Shown: positions 27,033-35,137 of the stretch, piece by piece
Numbering within the stretch: the stretch's first letter is position 1
Layout: each line of letters opens with the position of its first letter
Assembly (NCBI GenBank): GCA_965215535.1
Contig: OZ244063.1
Coordinates: 124,001-188,000, forward strand
DNA from: Bin94 sp965215535
Lineage (GTDB): Bacteria; Gemmatimonadota; Gemmatimonadetes; Longimicrobiales; Gaopeijiaceae
Length of the DNA stretch: 64,000 nucleotides
Reading direction: 5' to 3'
The notes under the pieces: model-generated
The model's input: the letters and a program-made list of their open reading frames with translations, nothing else
What the model was told of the DNA's origin: nothing
The model's database searches: none
Translations under genes and position numbers: made by a program

Positions 27033-27542
27033 ATGAAGCGAAGAAACACAATTCGTGCCCTCTCCGGCGCGCTTCTGATCGTTGCGGCACCGCTGATCTG
27101 GCTCGGATCCTCCTCTGGCCGGAACGGATCCCCGGCGGCGGCAGCTCTCGACCCTGCAATCGCCTCGGCTCCCGAGATGGTTGTGTACAAGTCTCCCACC
27201 TGTGGCTGCTGCAACGGCTGGATCGAGCACATGCGCGCGGCGGGCTTCACCGTGCGGGGCCAGGATGTCGGCGACATGGAGACCGTCAAGCGCCGCGAGG
27301 GAATCCCCCTGGAGCTCTCGTCCTGTCATACCGCCGTGCTGGACGGGTACGTCTTCGAGGGCCACATTCCCGCATCGGTCATTCAGCGCTTCCTTGAGGA
27401 GGCTCCGGATTTGGCGGGGCTGACTGTTCCCGGAATGCCGATCGGATCGCCCGGAATGGAGGGACCGAACCCGGTTCCCTACGAAGTGATCGCGCTCGGG
27501 CACGATGGCAGTCGCACCCTCTACGAAACCGTGCGCCCATAG
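27033..27542 (+). CDS. DUF411 metal-binding periplasmic protein
   Basis: A 169-residue exported protein. A signal peptide or single anchor (residues 1-24, ALSGALLIVAAPLIWLG) precedes the DUF411 domain, which begins VVYKSPTCGCCNGWIEHMRAAGF (about residues 49-71). That CxCC motif with the following histidine is the family's putative metal site, often linked to copper. The domain continues with ELSSCHTAVLDGYVFEGHIPASVIQRFL, carrying a further Cys-His pair. AAGGAG precedes the ATG at 27033. No copper-resistance genes are adjacent, so the metal is not determined by context. Confidence 0.88.
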   Translation: MKRRNTIRALSGALLIVAAPLIWLGSSSGRNGSPAAAALDPAIASAPEMVVYKSPTCGCCNGWIEHMRAAGFTVRGQDVGDMETVKRREGIPLELSSCHTAVLDGYVFEGHIPASVIQRFLEEAPDLAGLTVPGMPIGSPGMEGPNPVPYEVIALGHDGSRTLYETVRP

Positions 27543-27650
27543 CGGAAGCCGCCCCGCACTGATAGAATTGGGGTCCGTGCATGGGGCGTCCCCTTTGCGT
27601 CGTGCTCCCGATCTCCCGTCCACCTCTGCCCAGAATTCGCACAGCTTACC

Positions 27651-28952
27651 ATGGCCGATACCACGCCGCGACAGACCCTGACCATTACCGACAACCGCAC
27701 CGGGCGGCACTACGATCTCGACATCCACGACGGCGATGTCATTCGTGCCATGGATCTTCGCCAGATCAGGGTCAACGAGACCGACTTCGGGATGATGGCC
27801 TACGACCCAGGCTTTACCAACACGGCCTTCACGACCAGTCGCATCACCGACGTCAAGGGCGGCAAGGGAATCCTTGAGTACCGCGGCTACCCGATCGAAC
27901 AGTTGGCCGAGCAATCGACCTTCCTCGAGGTCGCCCGGCTGATCCTCGATGGCGAGCTCCCCGACCGCGAGGCGCTCGACGGCTTTGTGCGCGACGTGAC
28001 GCTGCACACCTATGTCCACGAGAATCTGACCACGATCCTCCAGGGCTTCCGCTACGATGCGCACGCCATGGGAATGATGATCTCGACGGTGGCCGCGCTC
28101 TCGACCTTCTACCCCGAGGCCAAGGATGTTGACGATCCCGCGAACCGGCGCGAACAGATTGTGCGACTGATTGCGAAGATGCCCACCCTGGCCGCCTTCG
28201 CCTATCGTCATCACAAGGGATTGCCCTATGTCTACCCCGAAAACGGGCTCTCCTATACGGCCAACTTCCTCAACATGCTCTTCCGGATCGGCCGGCGCGA
28301 GTACCGCCCCAACCCGGTACTGGAGCGCGCTCTGGACATCCTCTTCATCCTGCACGCCGATCATGAGCAGAATTGCTCCACCACGGCCATGCGGGTCATC
28401 GGGAGCTCGCGCGTCGATCCCTTCTCGGCGATGGCCGGTGCCATGGCCGCCCTCTACGGACCGCTGCATGGAGGCGCCAACGAGGCTGTTCTGCGCATGC
28501 TCAGCGAGATCGGAACGGTCGACAACATTCCCGCCTTCATGGAGAGCGTCCGCCGGGGCGAACGGAGGCTGATGGGATTCGGTCACCGCGTCTACAAGGC
28601 CTACGATCCGCGGGCGTCGATCATCAAGCGCACCGCCGAGGAAGTCTTCGATGTGACGGGCCGCAACCCATTGCTGGACATTGCCCTGGAGCTCGAGAAG
28701 ATCGCCCTTCAGGAAGAGTACTTCGTGCAGCGCAACCTCTATCCGAATGTGGATTTCTATTCGGGTCTGATCTACCAGGCCATGGGATTTCCGGTCGAGC
28801 TGTTTCCGGTTCTCTTCGCGATTCCGCGCGCCGTGGGCTGGCTCGCGCAGTGGGAGGAGATGGTGGTGGACCCCGAACAGAAGATCGCCCGCCCGCGCCA
28901 GGTCTTCCGTGGTCATCCGCGACGCGACTACGTTCCGGTCGAGGCGCGCTGA
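27651..28952 (+). CDS. gltA: Citrate synthase
   Basis: Condenses acetyl-CoA with oxaloacetate. It is 433 residues, the hexameric type II length. N-terminal beta-strand region TITDNRTGRHYDLDIHDG, then GILEYRGYPIEQLAE. Catalytic motifs: HADHEQNCSTTAMRVIGSS (first active-site histidine), GPLHGGANEAVLRML (second histidine) and MGFGHRVYKAYDPRA (third histidine region); the catalytic aspartate is in YPNVDFYSGLIYQAMG. It is a single gene with no partner in operon; aconitase lies 1.3 kb away in the opposite direction. Confidence 0.96.
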   Translation: MADTTPRQTLTITDNRTGRHYDLDIHDGDVIRAMDLRQIRVNETDFGMMAYDPGFTNTAFTTSRITDVKGGKGILEYRGYPIEQLAEQSTFLEVARLILDGELPDREALDGFVRDVTLHTYVHENLTTILQGFRYDAHAMGMMISTVAALSTFYPEAKDVDDPANRREQIVRLIAKMPTLAAFAYRHHKGLPYVYPENGLSYTANFLNMLFRIGRREYRPNPVLERALDILFILHADHEQNCSTTAMRVIGSSRVDPFSAMAGAMAALYGPLHGGANEAVLRMLSEIGTVDNIPAFMESVRRGERRLMGFGHRVYKAYDPRASIIKRTAEEVFDVTGRNPLLDIALELEKIALQEEYFVQRNLYPNVDFYSGLIYQAMGFPVELFPVLFAIPRAVGWLAQWEEMVVDPEQKIARPRQVFRGHPRRDYVPVEAR

Positions 28953-29067
28953 CCGAACGAATTCTCGCTGCGTGGCCGCATCCGCAGGGGGCGAGTGGCG
29001 CAAACACCGGTCCGTCAGGCTCCGGCACTCCGGGTTCCCCCCTCCAGACGATAAAGGAGGCTGGCAG

Positions 29068-29466
29068 ATGAGAAAAAACCGGCAAGGGACGGTACCGAGA
29101 GCAGCTCGCATCCGGTGGCCCAGGCGGTTTCTGCCGATCGGAGCGCTGCTGCTTGCGACCGCCTGCGCAGGGTCCCGCGGAGCGAGCGAAAATCCCTTCA
29201 CGGCTGCCCTGGCAGAGGCGAACGAGATCGAGATTCTGGTTCGGAATCTGAACTTCAACCAGGTCACCATCTATACGGCGCGCTCGGGCGGCCCGGTGCG
29301 TCGGCTGGGCACCGTTGCAGGGAAGGGCGAGGCCACCTTCCGCACGGAGTGGCATCTGCCCGAGATCCAGTTGCGGGTGCGCCACCTCGCCGGCGCCGAC
29401 TACTTCACCGAAACGCTTCCCGTCAGCCCCGGCGAACTCCTGGAGCTGATTGTGCCGGGCAGGTAA
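29068..29466 (+). CDS. Small lipoprotein of unknown function
   Basis: 132 residues. An Arg-rich N-terminus leads into a lipoprotein signal (FLPIGALLLATACAGS, Cys at about residue 33). The mature part is a small beta domain: EIEILVRNLNFNQVTIYTARSG, then RRLGTVAGKGEATFRTEW and IQLRVRHLAGADYFTETL. It resembles many small envelope lipoproteins in this type of genome, but I cannot name a family. A strong AAAGGAGG lies 7 bases before the ATG. It is followed 200 bases later by the S9 peptidase. Confidence 0.75.
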   Translation: MRKNRQGTVPRAARIRWPRRFLPIGALLLATACAGSRGASENPFTAALAEANEIEILVRNLNFNQVTIYTARSGGPVRRLGTVAGKGEATFRTEWHLPEIQLRVRHLAGADYFTETLPVSPGELLELIVPGR

Positions 29467-29668
29467 CCCGCTCCCTGCATGGGGGATCATGGCACGAGCG
29501 CCCTCGCGTCCCCAACTTTGTTTCCCTTCCTTCCCTCTTTTCCCAGCCTCCCGGCGCCTTGCCTCCTTCGCCACATGCGGCGCCAAGGCCGAAGCGAACG
29601 ATTCATCCTCCGGGGATGACTCCTCCCCCAGGGGTCTTTCATCATCAGCCATAGGAGCCGTGTCCGCC

Positions 29669-31756
29669 ATGCGCGTCCTGTTCACCCCACCCACATCTGC
29701 AGTGTGCCCTGCCGGAGCGGTTGCCCTCGCCGGGCTCTTCTGCCTGGCCGCCGCCCCGTCTCTCTCGGCCCAGGCTTCTGCCGCCACAGAGCTGACGATG
29801 GACGAGGCGATCGATCTGGTGCGCGTCTCCTCGCCCCGGATCTCGCCCGACGGGTCGCGCATTCTCTTCTCGCAGAGCGAACTCGACTGGGATGAAAACC
29901 GTCGCGACAGTCGCATCTGGGTGGTCGGCGCCGATGGCGAAGGCGCCCGCCCCTTTACCGGATCCACCGACGATCGCGCCCCCGAATGGTCGCCCGATGG
30001 ACGCTGGGTGTCCTTTACCCGCCCGGTGGGCAGCAGCTCCGAACGGGTGCGCCAGCTCTTCATCCTCCCCCTGGAGGGCGGCGAGGCGGTGCAGCTCACG
30101 CATCATCCCACCTCCGTGGGTCGCTATCGCTGGGCCGCCGATGGACAGTCGGTCCACTTTATGGCCGATGATTCGCTTCCCGACGATCGCGCCCGCGAAC
30201 GCGAGAAGGGCGCCGATGCGATCTTCATCGACGAGGGGCCGAGCGGACAGAGCCAGGGATCGTGGAATGCGGTCTGGATGGTCGTGGCAGATCCGTCCTC
30301 CGCTCCCCGCGACGCCACCCGTCTGACCCCGGAGGAGCGCCGGGTCGGGGACTTTGCCCCCTCGCCCAATGGCAACTTCCTGGCCTATTCCTACCGAACC
30401 GAAAATCGCCGCAACGCAAACCACCTCTCCGAGATTGCGCTCCTTGCACTCGCGACCGGCGAAGAGGAGCGCATTACCAGCAACGACGCGCCGGAGTCGC
30501 AGATTGCGTGGTCGCCCGATGGCAGATCGCTGACCTTTGTCGCTCCCGACCTCGAGAGCTGGGAGCTCGACCAGGGCAATCTCTACCTTCACGCCATTCC
30601 CTCGGGCGAGACCCGCCAGCTTCTGGCCGACAGCGATATCGACATGCGCGGTTATCGCTGGCATCCCGGCGGCCGCTCCATCGAGATTCTCGGCCTCGAT
30701 CGCACCGACGCCAACCTCTACCGGCTCGATCTTCGCGCGGACGAGCTGAACCGACTGACCACCCTGCAGGGCGTGGTCTCGTCTCCCTCCTACGACGCGC
30801 ACCACAACCGCGCGGCCATCCACTTTGCCAGCCCCACCGAACCGGGCGATCTCTGGGTTGTCGATCTCGAGGGCGGTGCTCCCCTGCGCCTGACGCGCGC
30901 CAACCCCGCAATGGCCGACCGGGCGCTGGTGGAACCCGAGGTGATTCGCTGGGAGAGCCACGACGGACTCGAGATCGAGGGTCTTCTCTATGTGCCGCAG
31001 AGCCGAACGCAGCCGGGTGCCGCAGTGCTGGAGATTCATGGCGGACCCGCCGGCGTCTTCACCCGGGGGTTCGATTCCGACGCCCAGCTTCTCCTCGCTG
31101 CGGGCTACGCCGTTCTGCAGCCCAATGTGCGCGGATCTTCGGGGTATGGCGATGCGCTCCTCCGCGGCAACATGAACGATATCGGCGGGGGTGACTACCA
31201 CGATCTCATGACCGGGGTGGATGCGATCATTGCCCGGGGCATTGCGCACCCCGATTCGCTCGCGGTCCGGGGGTGGAGCTACGGGGGGATTCTGGGGGGC
31301 TGGACGATCACCCGCACCGACCGCTTCCGCGCGGCCAGCCTGGGGGCGATGGTGGCCGATTGGCGGAGCGAATTCGGCGCCGGCTTCAACCACGATGTCG
31401 TGCGCTGGTATCTCGGGGGCGATCCCTGGTCGAACCGCGAGCAGTGGGTCGAGCGTTCGGCCTACACCCATCTGGACCGGGTCACGACCCCCACCATCCT
31501 CTTCCATGGCGCCAACGACCGCACCGACACCATGGAGCAGTCGATGAACTTCTTTGCCGGTCTGCGGCATCTGGGCGTCGAAGCCCGTTTCATTCTCTTT
31601 CCGCGCGAGGGACACGGGATCAGCGAGCCGCGCCACCGTCGCACGCTGATGATCGAGGAGATGCGCTGGCTGCACCGCTACGTCCGGGGAATGACCGACT
31701 GGGAGGCTCCCGAGCGGCCCGTCGGAACCCAGGATACGGTTGCGCCGATCTCGTGA
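29669..31756 (+). CDS. Secreted S9 family (prolyl oligopeptidase-like) peptidase
   Basis: A 695-residue exported serine peptidase. The signal peptide ends near SLSAQA (about residue 36). The N-terminal part (about 45-430) is a WD40-like/TolB propeller with repeated SPDG motifs: RISPDGSRILFSQSE, WSPDGRWVSFTR and WSPDGRSLTFVA. The C-terminal alpha/beta hydrolase domain carries the nucleophile serine in RGWSYGGILGG (about residue 537), the aspartate in HGANDRTD and the histidine in REGHGISEPRH. It likely trims peptides in the periplasm. AGGAG lies 11 bases before the ATG at 29669. It overlaps the next gene as GTGA. Confidence 0.9.
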   Translation: MRVLFTPPTSAVCPAGAVALAGLFCLAAAPSLSAQASAATELTMDEAIDLVRVSSPRISPDGSRILFSQSELDWDENRRDSRIWVVGADGEGARPFTGSTDDRAPEWSPDGRWVSFTRPVGSSSERVRQLFILPLEGGEAVQLTHHPTSVGRYRWAADGQSVHFMADDSLPDDRAREREKGADAIFIDEGPSGQSQGSWNAVWMVVADPSSAPRDATRLTPEERRVGDFAPSPNGNFLAYSYRTENRRNANHLSEIALLALATGEEERITSNDAPESQIAWSPDGRSLTFVAPDLESWELDQGNLYLHAIPSGETRQLLADSDIDMRGYRWHPGGRSIEILGLDRTDANLYRLDLRADELNRLTTLQGVVSSPSYDAHHNRAAIHFASPTEPGDLWVVDLEGGAPLRLTRANPAMADRALVEPEVIRWESHDGLEIEGLLYVPQSRTQPGAAVLEIHGGPAGVFTRGFDSDAQLLLAAGYAVLQPNVRGSSGYGDALLRGNMNDIGGGDYHDLMTGVDAIIARGIAHPDSLAVRGWSYGGILGGWTITRTDRFRAASLGAMVADWRSEFGAGFNHDVVRWYLGGDPWSNREQWVERSAYTHLDRVTTPTILFHGANDRTDTMEQSMNFFAGLRHLGVEARFILFPREGHGISEPRHRRTLMIEEMRWLHRYVRGMTDWEAPERPVGTQDTVAPIS

Positions 31757-33624
31757 AGCGCATGCGCTGGCGGGCGGTGGCCGAGGGAGCAGTCCGCGCC
31801 TTTGGGCGCTTTCCCGAAGCCTGCCTCTCTGCGGCGCTCGCGACAGTGGCGGCGATCGTTCTCCTCGACAGCGAATCGTCTCTCTGGTGGGGTCTGCTGC
31901 GTGTCGGAACACTCGGAGTGCCCCTCTTTCTGGCGGTCGCGCTCTTTGCCGAACGCGGTCTGCGGGGGAGGCAAGGTCCGGCACCGCTGCTGTCCGGCCT
32001 GGTGCTGCGCGCCGCCGCCGCCGGCCTCCTGGTCGCGCTCTACCTGGCCTTCGCCCGCTGGGCCTATCTCAATGTCCCGCAGCGCTATGTGCATATCTCG
32101 ATCACCCTGCACCTGTTGGTGGCGGCGGCCCCCTGCATTCAGGGCGGCGAAGCGTACGGCTTCTGGCACTTCAACCGGCGCCTGCTCTTTCGCCTGGTCC
32201 TTGCGACGATCTACGGGGGGGCCATCTTCGTCGGGCTGGTCCTTGCGCTGGCCGCGCTCGACAATCTCTTCGGCGTCGAGGTTCCCGATCGGTCCTATCT
32301 GCGGCTGCTCTTTGTCGTCGGGCTCCTCTTTCACCCCCTCTTCTTTCTGGCCGGCGTTCCCCGCGACTTCGCCTCTCTCAACGACGACCGCTTCAATCCG
32401 CCGGGCCTGCGCCTCTTTTCGCAGTTTGTCATGGTGCCTCTGGTGGCGCTCTATGTGGCCATTCTGACCGCCTATCTGGGCAAGGTGCTGACAACCGGAA
32501 TCTGGCCCAGCGGCTGGATCGGCTATCTGGTTTCGGGCCTTGCCACTGTCGGCATCCTCTCTCTGCTCATCGTGCACCCCGATCGCCTGGCCGGTGAGCG
32601 AAGCTGGATCGATCGCTATGCGCGGAGCTTCTGGATTGCAATTCTCCCCTCGGCGGCGATGGTGCTCGCGGCTCTCTGGCAGCGGGTGGATCAGTACGGA
32701 CTCACCGAACGGCGCTACTTCCTGGGGGTTCTGGCGATCTGGCTGACGGCAGGGGCGATCGTTGCCGCCCTGACGGGAACGCGGCGAATTCGCTGGATTC
32801 CGGCAACGCTTGCGCTGCTCGGGATCGTGACCTCAATCGGTCCCTGGTCGGCCTATGCGGTGGCGACGCGCAGTCAGGTGCAGCGTCTGGAAGAGATTCT
32901 GACCGTCCATGGCGCCCTGGCAGAGGGGCGGCCGGTCGAACGGCCTGCCGCACAACCGATTGAGTTGCCCTTTGCGGATTGGGAACAGGCCGAGGCGGTG
33001 GTCTCCTACATGATCGGGCATCATGGAACCGGCCCGCTCTACGACCTCCATGCAATCTCCCCGGATCCTGCGCTGGACACCCTCGCCATGCCAGAGGGAT
33101 TGCCCGCACAGGTGGCCGGGATCATGGAGGCGCTCGGCATTCGTTCGGGACCGAGCGACCGACCGTTGCAATTGCGTGCCTCGGGGCTGCGGCCATCCTT
33201 TGCGGTAGACGATTTTGATCGCTTGGCTGTGCCCGGCAGCGTCGGCGACCCGCTGTTGCTTGAAGGCGATACGCTCCGCTTTGCCCTCGCGGACGGTGGG
33301 CGTGCAATAACGATGCAGCGGGGCGCAGAGGTGGTGGCGCGCGGTTCGCTGGCGGCGCTGATCGCGATGGGCATGCGTCTGCGCGGCGAAGGCGTCCCGC
33401 GCGAGGTCAGAGGGGTGGATGGCCAGGAAACCGAGACGCACGATCTGCCTGCCGCAGAGCTGGTGGTGGAGCTGAGGGGCGAGGAATTTGCAGCCCGCCT
33501 GATCCTGGCCACTCTGACGCTTGTGCCCGCGACGCCCATTGCGGCGAGTGGCGACGCCCCCGCAGAGACGATCTCTGCCTTTTCCCTCGATGCGGTTCTG
33601 CTGCGCCGGGCGCCGGACCGATGA
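31753..33624 (+). CDS. DUF4153 multi-pass membrane protein
   Basis: A 623-residue protein with about ten to twelve predicted membrane helices in residues 1-380 and a soluble C-terminal half. The DUF4153 pattern shows in RRLLFRLVLATIYGGAIFVGL, the segment VVGLLFHPLFFLAGVP, and YVAILTAYLGKVLTTGIWPSGWIGYLVSG. The function is unknown for the family. The GTG at 31753 overlaps the S9 stop; an in-frame ATG at 31762 is the alternative. Its own stop overlaps the phosphorylase start, so the three genes are translationally coupled. Confidence 0.85.
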   Translation: MKRMRWRAVAEGAVRAFGRFPEACLSAALATVAAIVLLDSESSLWWGLLRVGTLGVPLFLAVALFAERGLRGRQGPAPLLSGLVLRAAAAGLLVALYLAFARWAYLNVPQRYVHISITLHLLVAAAPCIQGGEAYGFWHFNRRLLFRLVLATIYGGAIFVGLVLALAALDNLFGVEVPDRSYLRLLFVVGLLFHPLFFLAGVPRDFASLNDDRFNPPGLRLFSQFVMVPLVALYVAILTAYLGKVLTTGIWPSGWIGYLVSGLATVGILSLLIVHPDRLAGERSWIDRYARSFWIAILPSAAMVLAALWQRVDQYGLTERRYFLGVLAIWLTAGAIVAALTGTRRIRWIPATLALLGIVTSIGPWSAYAVATRSQVQRLEEILTVHGALAEGRPVERPAAQPIELPFADWEQAEAVVSYMIGHHGTGPLYDLHAISPDPALDTLAMPEGLPAQVAGIMEALGIRSGPSDRPLQLRASGLRPSFAVDDFDRLAVPGSVGDPLLLEGDTLRFALADGGRAITMQRGAEVVARGSLAALIAMGMRLRGEGVPREVRGVDGQETETHDLPAAELVVELRGEEFAARLILATLTLVPATPIAASGDAPAETISAFSLDAVLLRRAPDR

Positions 33625-34976
33625 TTCCCCAGAAGATCATTGTGGCCAAGCGCGATGGCGAAGCGCTGACAGCGGACGATCTGCGCGCCTTCATGACGGC
33701 CTACCTCGATGGCGCGGTCAGCGAAGAGCAGATGGCGGCCTTCCTCATGGCGATCTACTTCAATGGCCTGAATGACGACGAGCTGGGTGCGCTGGTTGCG
33801 GCGATCATGGAGTCGGGCCGGGTGATGGAGACCGGGGGGTGGCAGGGGCCGCGGGTCGACAAGCACTCGACCGGGGGGGTGGGCGACAAGACTTCGCTGG
33901 TGCTCGCCCCTCTGGCGGCCGAGATGGGAATGGTTGTTCCGATGATTTCGGGACGCGGGCTCGGGCACACCGGGGGAACGCTTGACAAGCTCGAGGCGAT
34001 TCCCGGATTCCGCACATCGCTGTCGCTCGACGAGTTCGACCGGGTGCTCGGCCGCATTGGGTGCGCGATGATTGGCCAGACCGCAGAGCTGGCCCCCCTG
34101 GACCGCCGTCTCTACGCGCTGCGCGATGTGACTGGCACCGTTCCCTCGCGGCCCCTCATTACGGCCTCGATCATGGCCAAGAAGCTGGTCGAAGGCCTTG
34201 CCGGGCTGGTGCTTGATGTGAAGGTGGGGCGGGGCGGCTTCATGGAGCGGCACGAAGATGCGCACGCGCTGGCCACTGCGCTGTGCCAGGTGGGCGAGGC
34301 GCACGGGCTGGTCGTCACGGCCGTCCTCTCGGCGATGGACCGGCCCCTGGGGCGCAGTGTGGGCAATGCCCTGGAAACCGAAGAGGCGCTGGCCTGCCTG
34401 GGTGGGGGCGGCCCCGCCGACCTGCGCGAACTCTGCCTTGAACTGGCCGCCGAGATGGCATTCGCGGGCGGGATCGCCACTTCGCCCGAGGCGGGGCGGC
34501 GCGCGGCCGAGGCGGCGCTCTCCGGGGGTGGGGCGATGGAGCGCTTTCTGAAGATGGTGGCGCTTCAGGGCGGCAGATTGAGCGACGATGGACGCGAGCT
34601 GCCCCGTGCACCCGAGGTGGCGGTGGTGGAGGCGGAGCGCGAGGGGATTGTGGCCGCGATCGATCCGCTGGCTCTTGGCTATGGCCTGATCCGCATGGGG
34701 GGCGGGCGAACGCAGTCGTCGCAGGAGATCAATCCGGGAGTGGGATTTCGCCTTGCCGTCGGGGTGGGAGACGGGGTGAGGCGGGGCGATCCGCTGGCAG
34801 AGCTCTGCGCAGCCACCTCCGAAGGTCTCGAAGAGGGTATGCGGGCGCTCCGCGAAGCCATCTCCCTGGAAGAAGAGGGTGCCGGCGGAGCGGCAGATCA
34901 GCGTTCGCCGGTCATCGACAGAATCCGGTGCGGAATTCCCTCGCCCTGGAGCGCCGCCTCCAACTCTGGCCGGTGA
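33621..34976 (+). CDS. Pyrimidine-nucleoside (thymidine) phosphorylase
   Basis: Phosphorolysis of thymidine/uridine to base and sugar-1-phosphate, a salvage enzyme. It is 451 residues. N-terminal VAKRDGEALTADDLRAFM; phosphate-binding DKHSTGGVGDKTSLVLAPL (about residues 83-101); SGRGLGHTGGTLDKLEAIPGF; then substrate-contacting TASIMAKKLVEGLAGLVLDVKVG. C-terminal GMGGGRT-like segment is RMGGGRTQSS. It is translationally coupled to the DUF4153 gene (ATGA). Its last 26 codons overlap the DUF3343 gene on the other strand by 79 bases, which is unusual and suggests the Ser/Arg-rich tail is a recent extension. Confidence 0.92.
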   Translation: MIPQKIIVAKRDGEALTADDLRAFMTAYLDGAVSEEQMAAFLMAIYFNGLNDDELGALVAAIMESGRVMETGGWQGPRVDKHSTGGVGDKTSLVLAPLAAEMGMVVPMISGRGLGHTGGTLDKLEAIPGFRTSLSLDEFDRVLGRIGCAMIGQTAELAPLDRRLYALRDVTGTVPSRPLITASIMAKKLVEGLAGLVLDVKVGRGGFMERHEDAHALATALCQVGEAHGLVVTAVLSAMDRPLGRSVGNALETEEALACLGGGGPADLRELCLELAAEMAFAGGIATSPEAGRRAAEAALSGGGAMERFLKMVALQGGRLSDDGRELPRAPEVAVVEAEREGIVAAIDPLALGYGLIRMGGGRTQSSQEINPGVGFRLAVGVGDGVRRGDPLAELCAATSEGLEEGMRALREAISLEEEGAGGAADQRSPVIDRIRCGIPSPWSAASNSGR

Positions 34977-35137
34977 GTGTCGGCAACGCGCAGCGCCGCC
35001 CCGCACATCGCCTGGCCATCGGCGGGCGCCGGAACGACCTCCACCGGCAGATCGTGTTCGCGCGCCACATCCTCGGCCCACATCGCATGATGCGTGGTGT
35101 CGAAGGTGAAGATGCGAAGGTCTGTCGTCGCGCTCAT
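34898..35137 (-). CDS. DUF3343 protein (putative Se/S carrier-like)
   Basis: A 79-residue protein with the DUF3343 layout: IFTFDTTHHAMWAEDVARE at the start, LPVEVVPAPAD in the middle and the conserved cysteine in AMCGAALRVAD. The family is a small ferredoxin-like fold, proposed to carry sulfur or selenium; this is not established. The ATG at 35137 overlaps the PBP1A stop as ATGA, so it is the last gene of a long minus-strand run. Its 3' end overlaps the phosphorylase gene. Confidence 0.75.
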   Translation of the reverse strand: MSATTDLRIFTFDTTHHAMWAEDVAREHDLPVEVVPAPADGQAMCGAALRVADTHRPELEAALQGEGIPHRILSMTGER

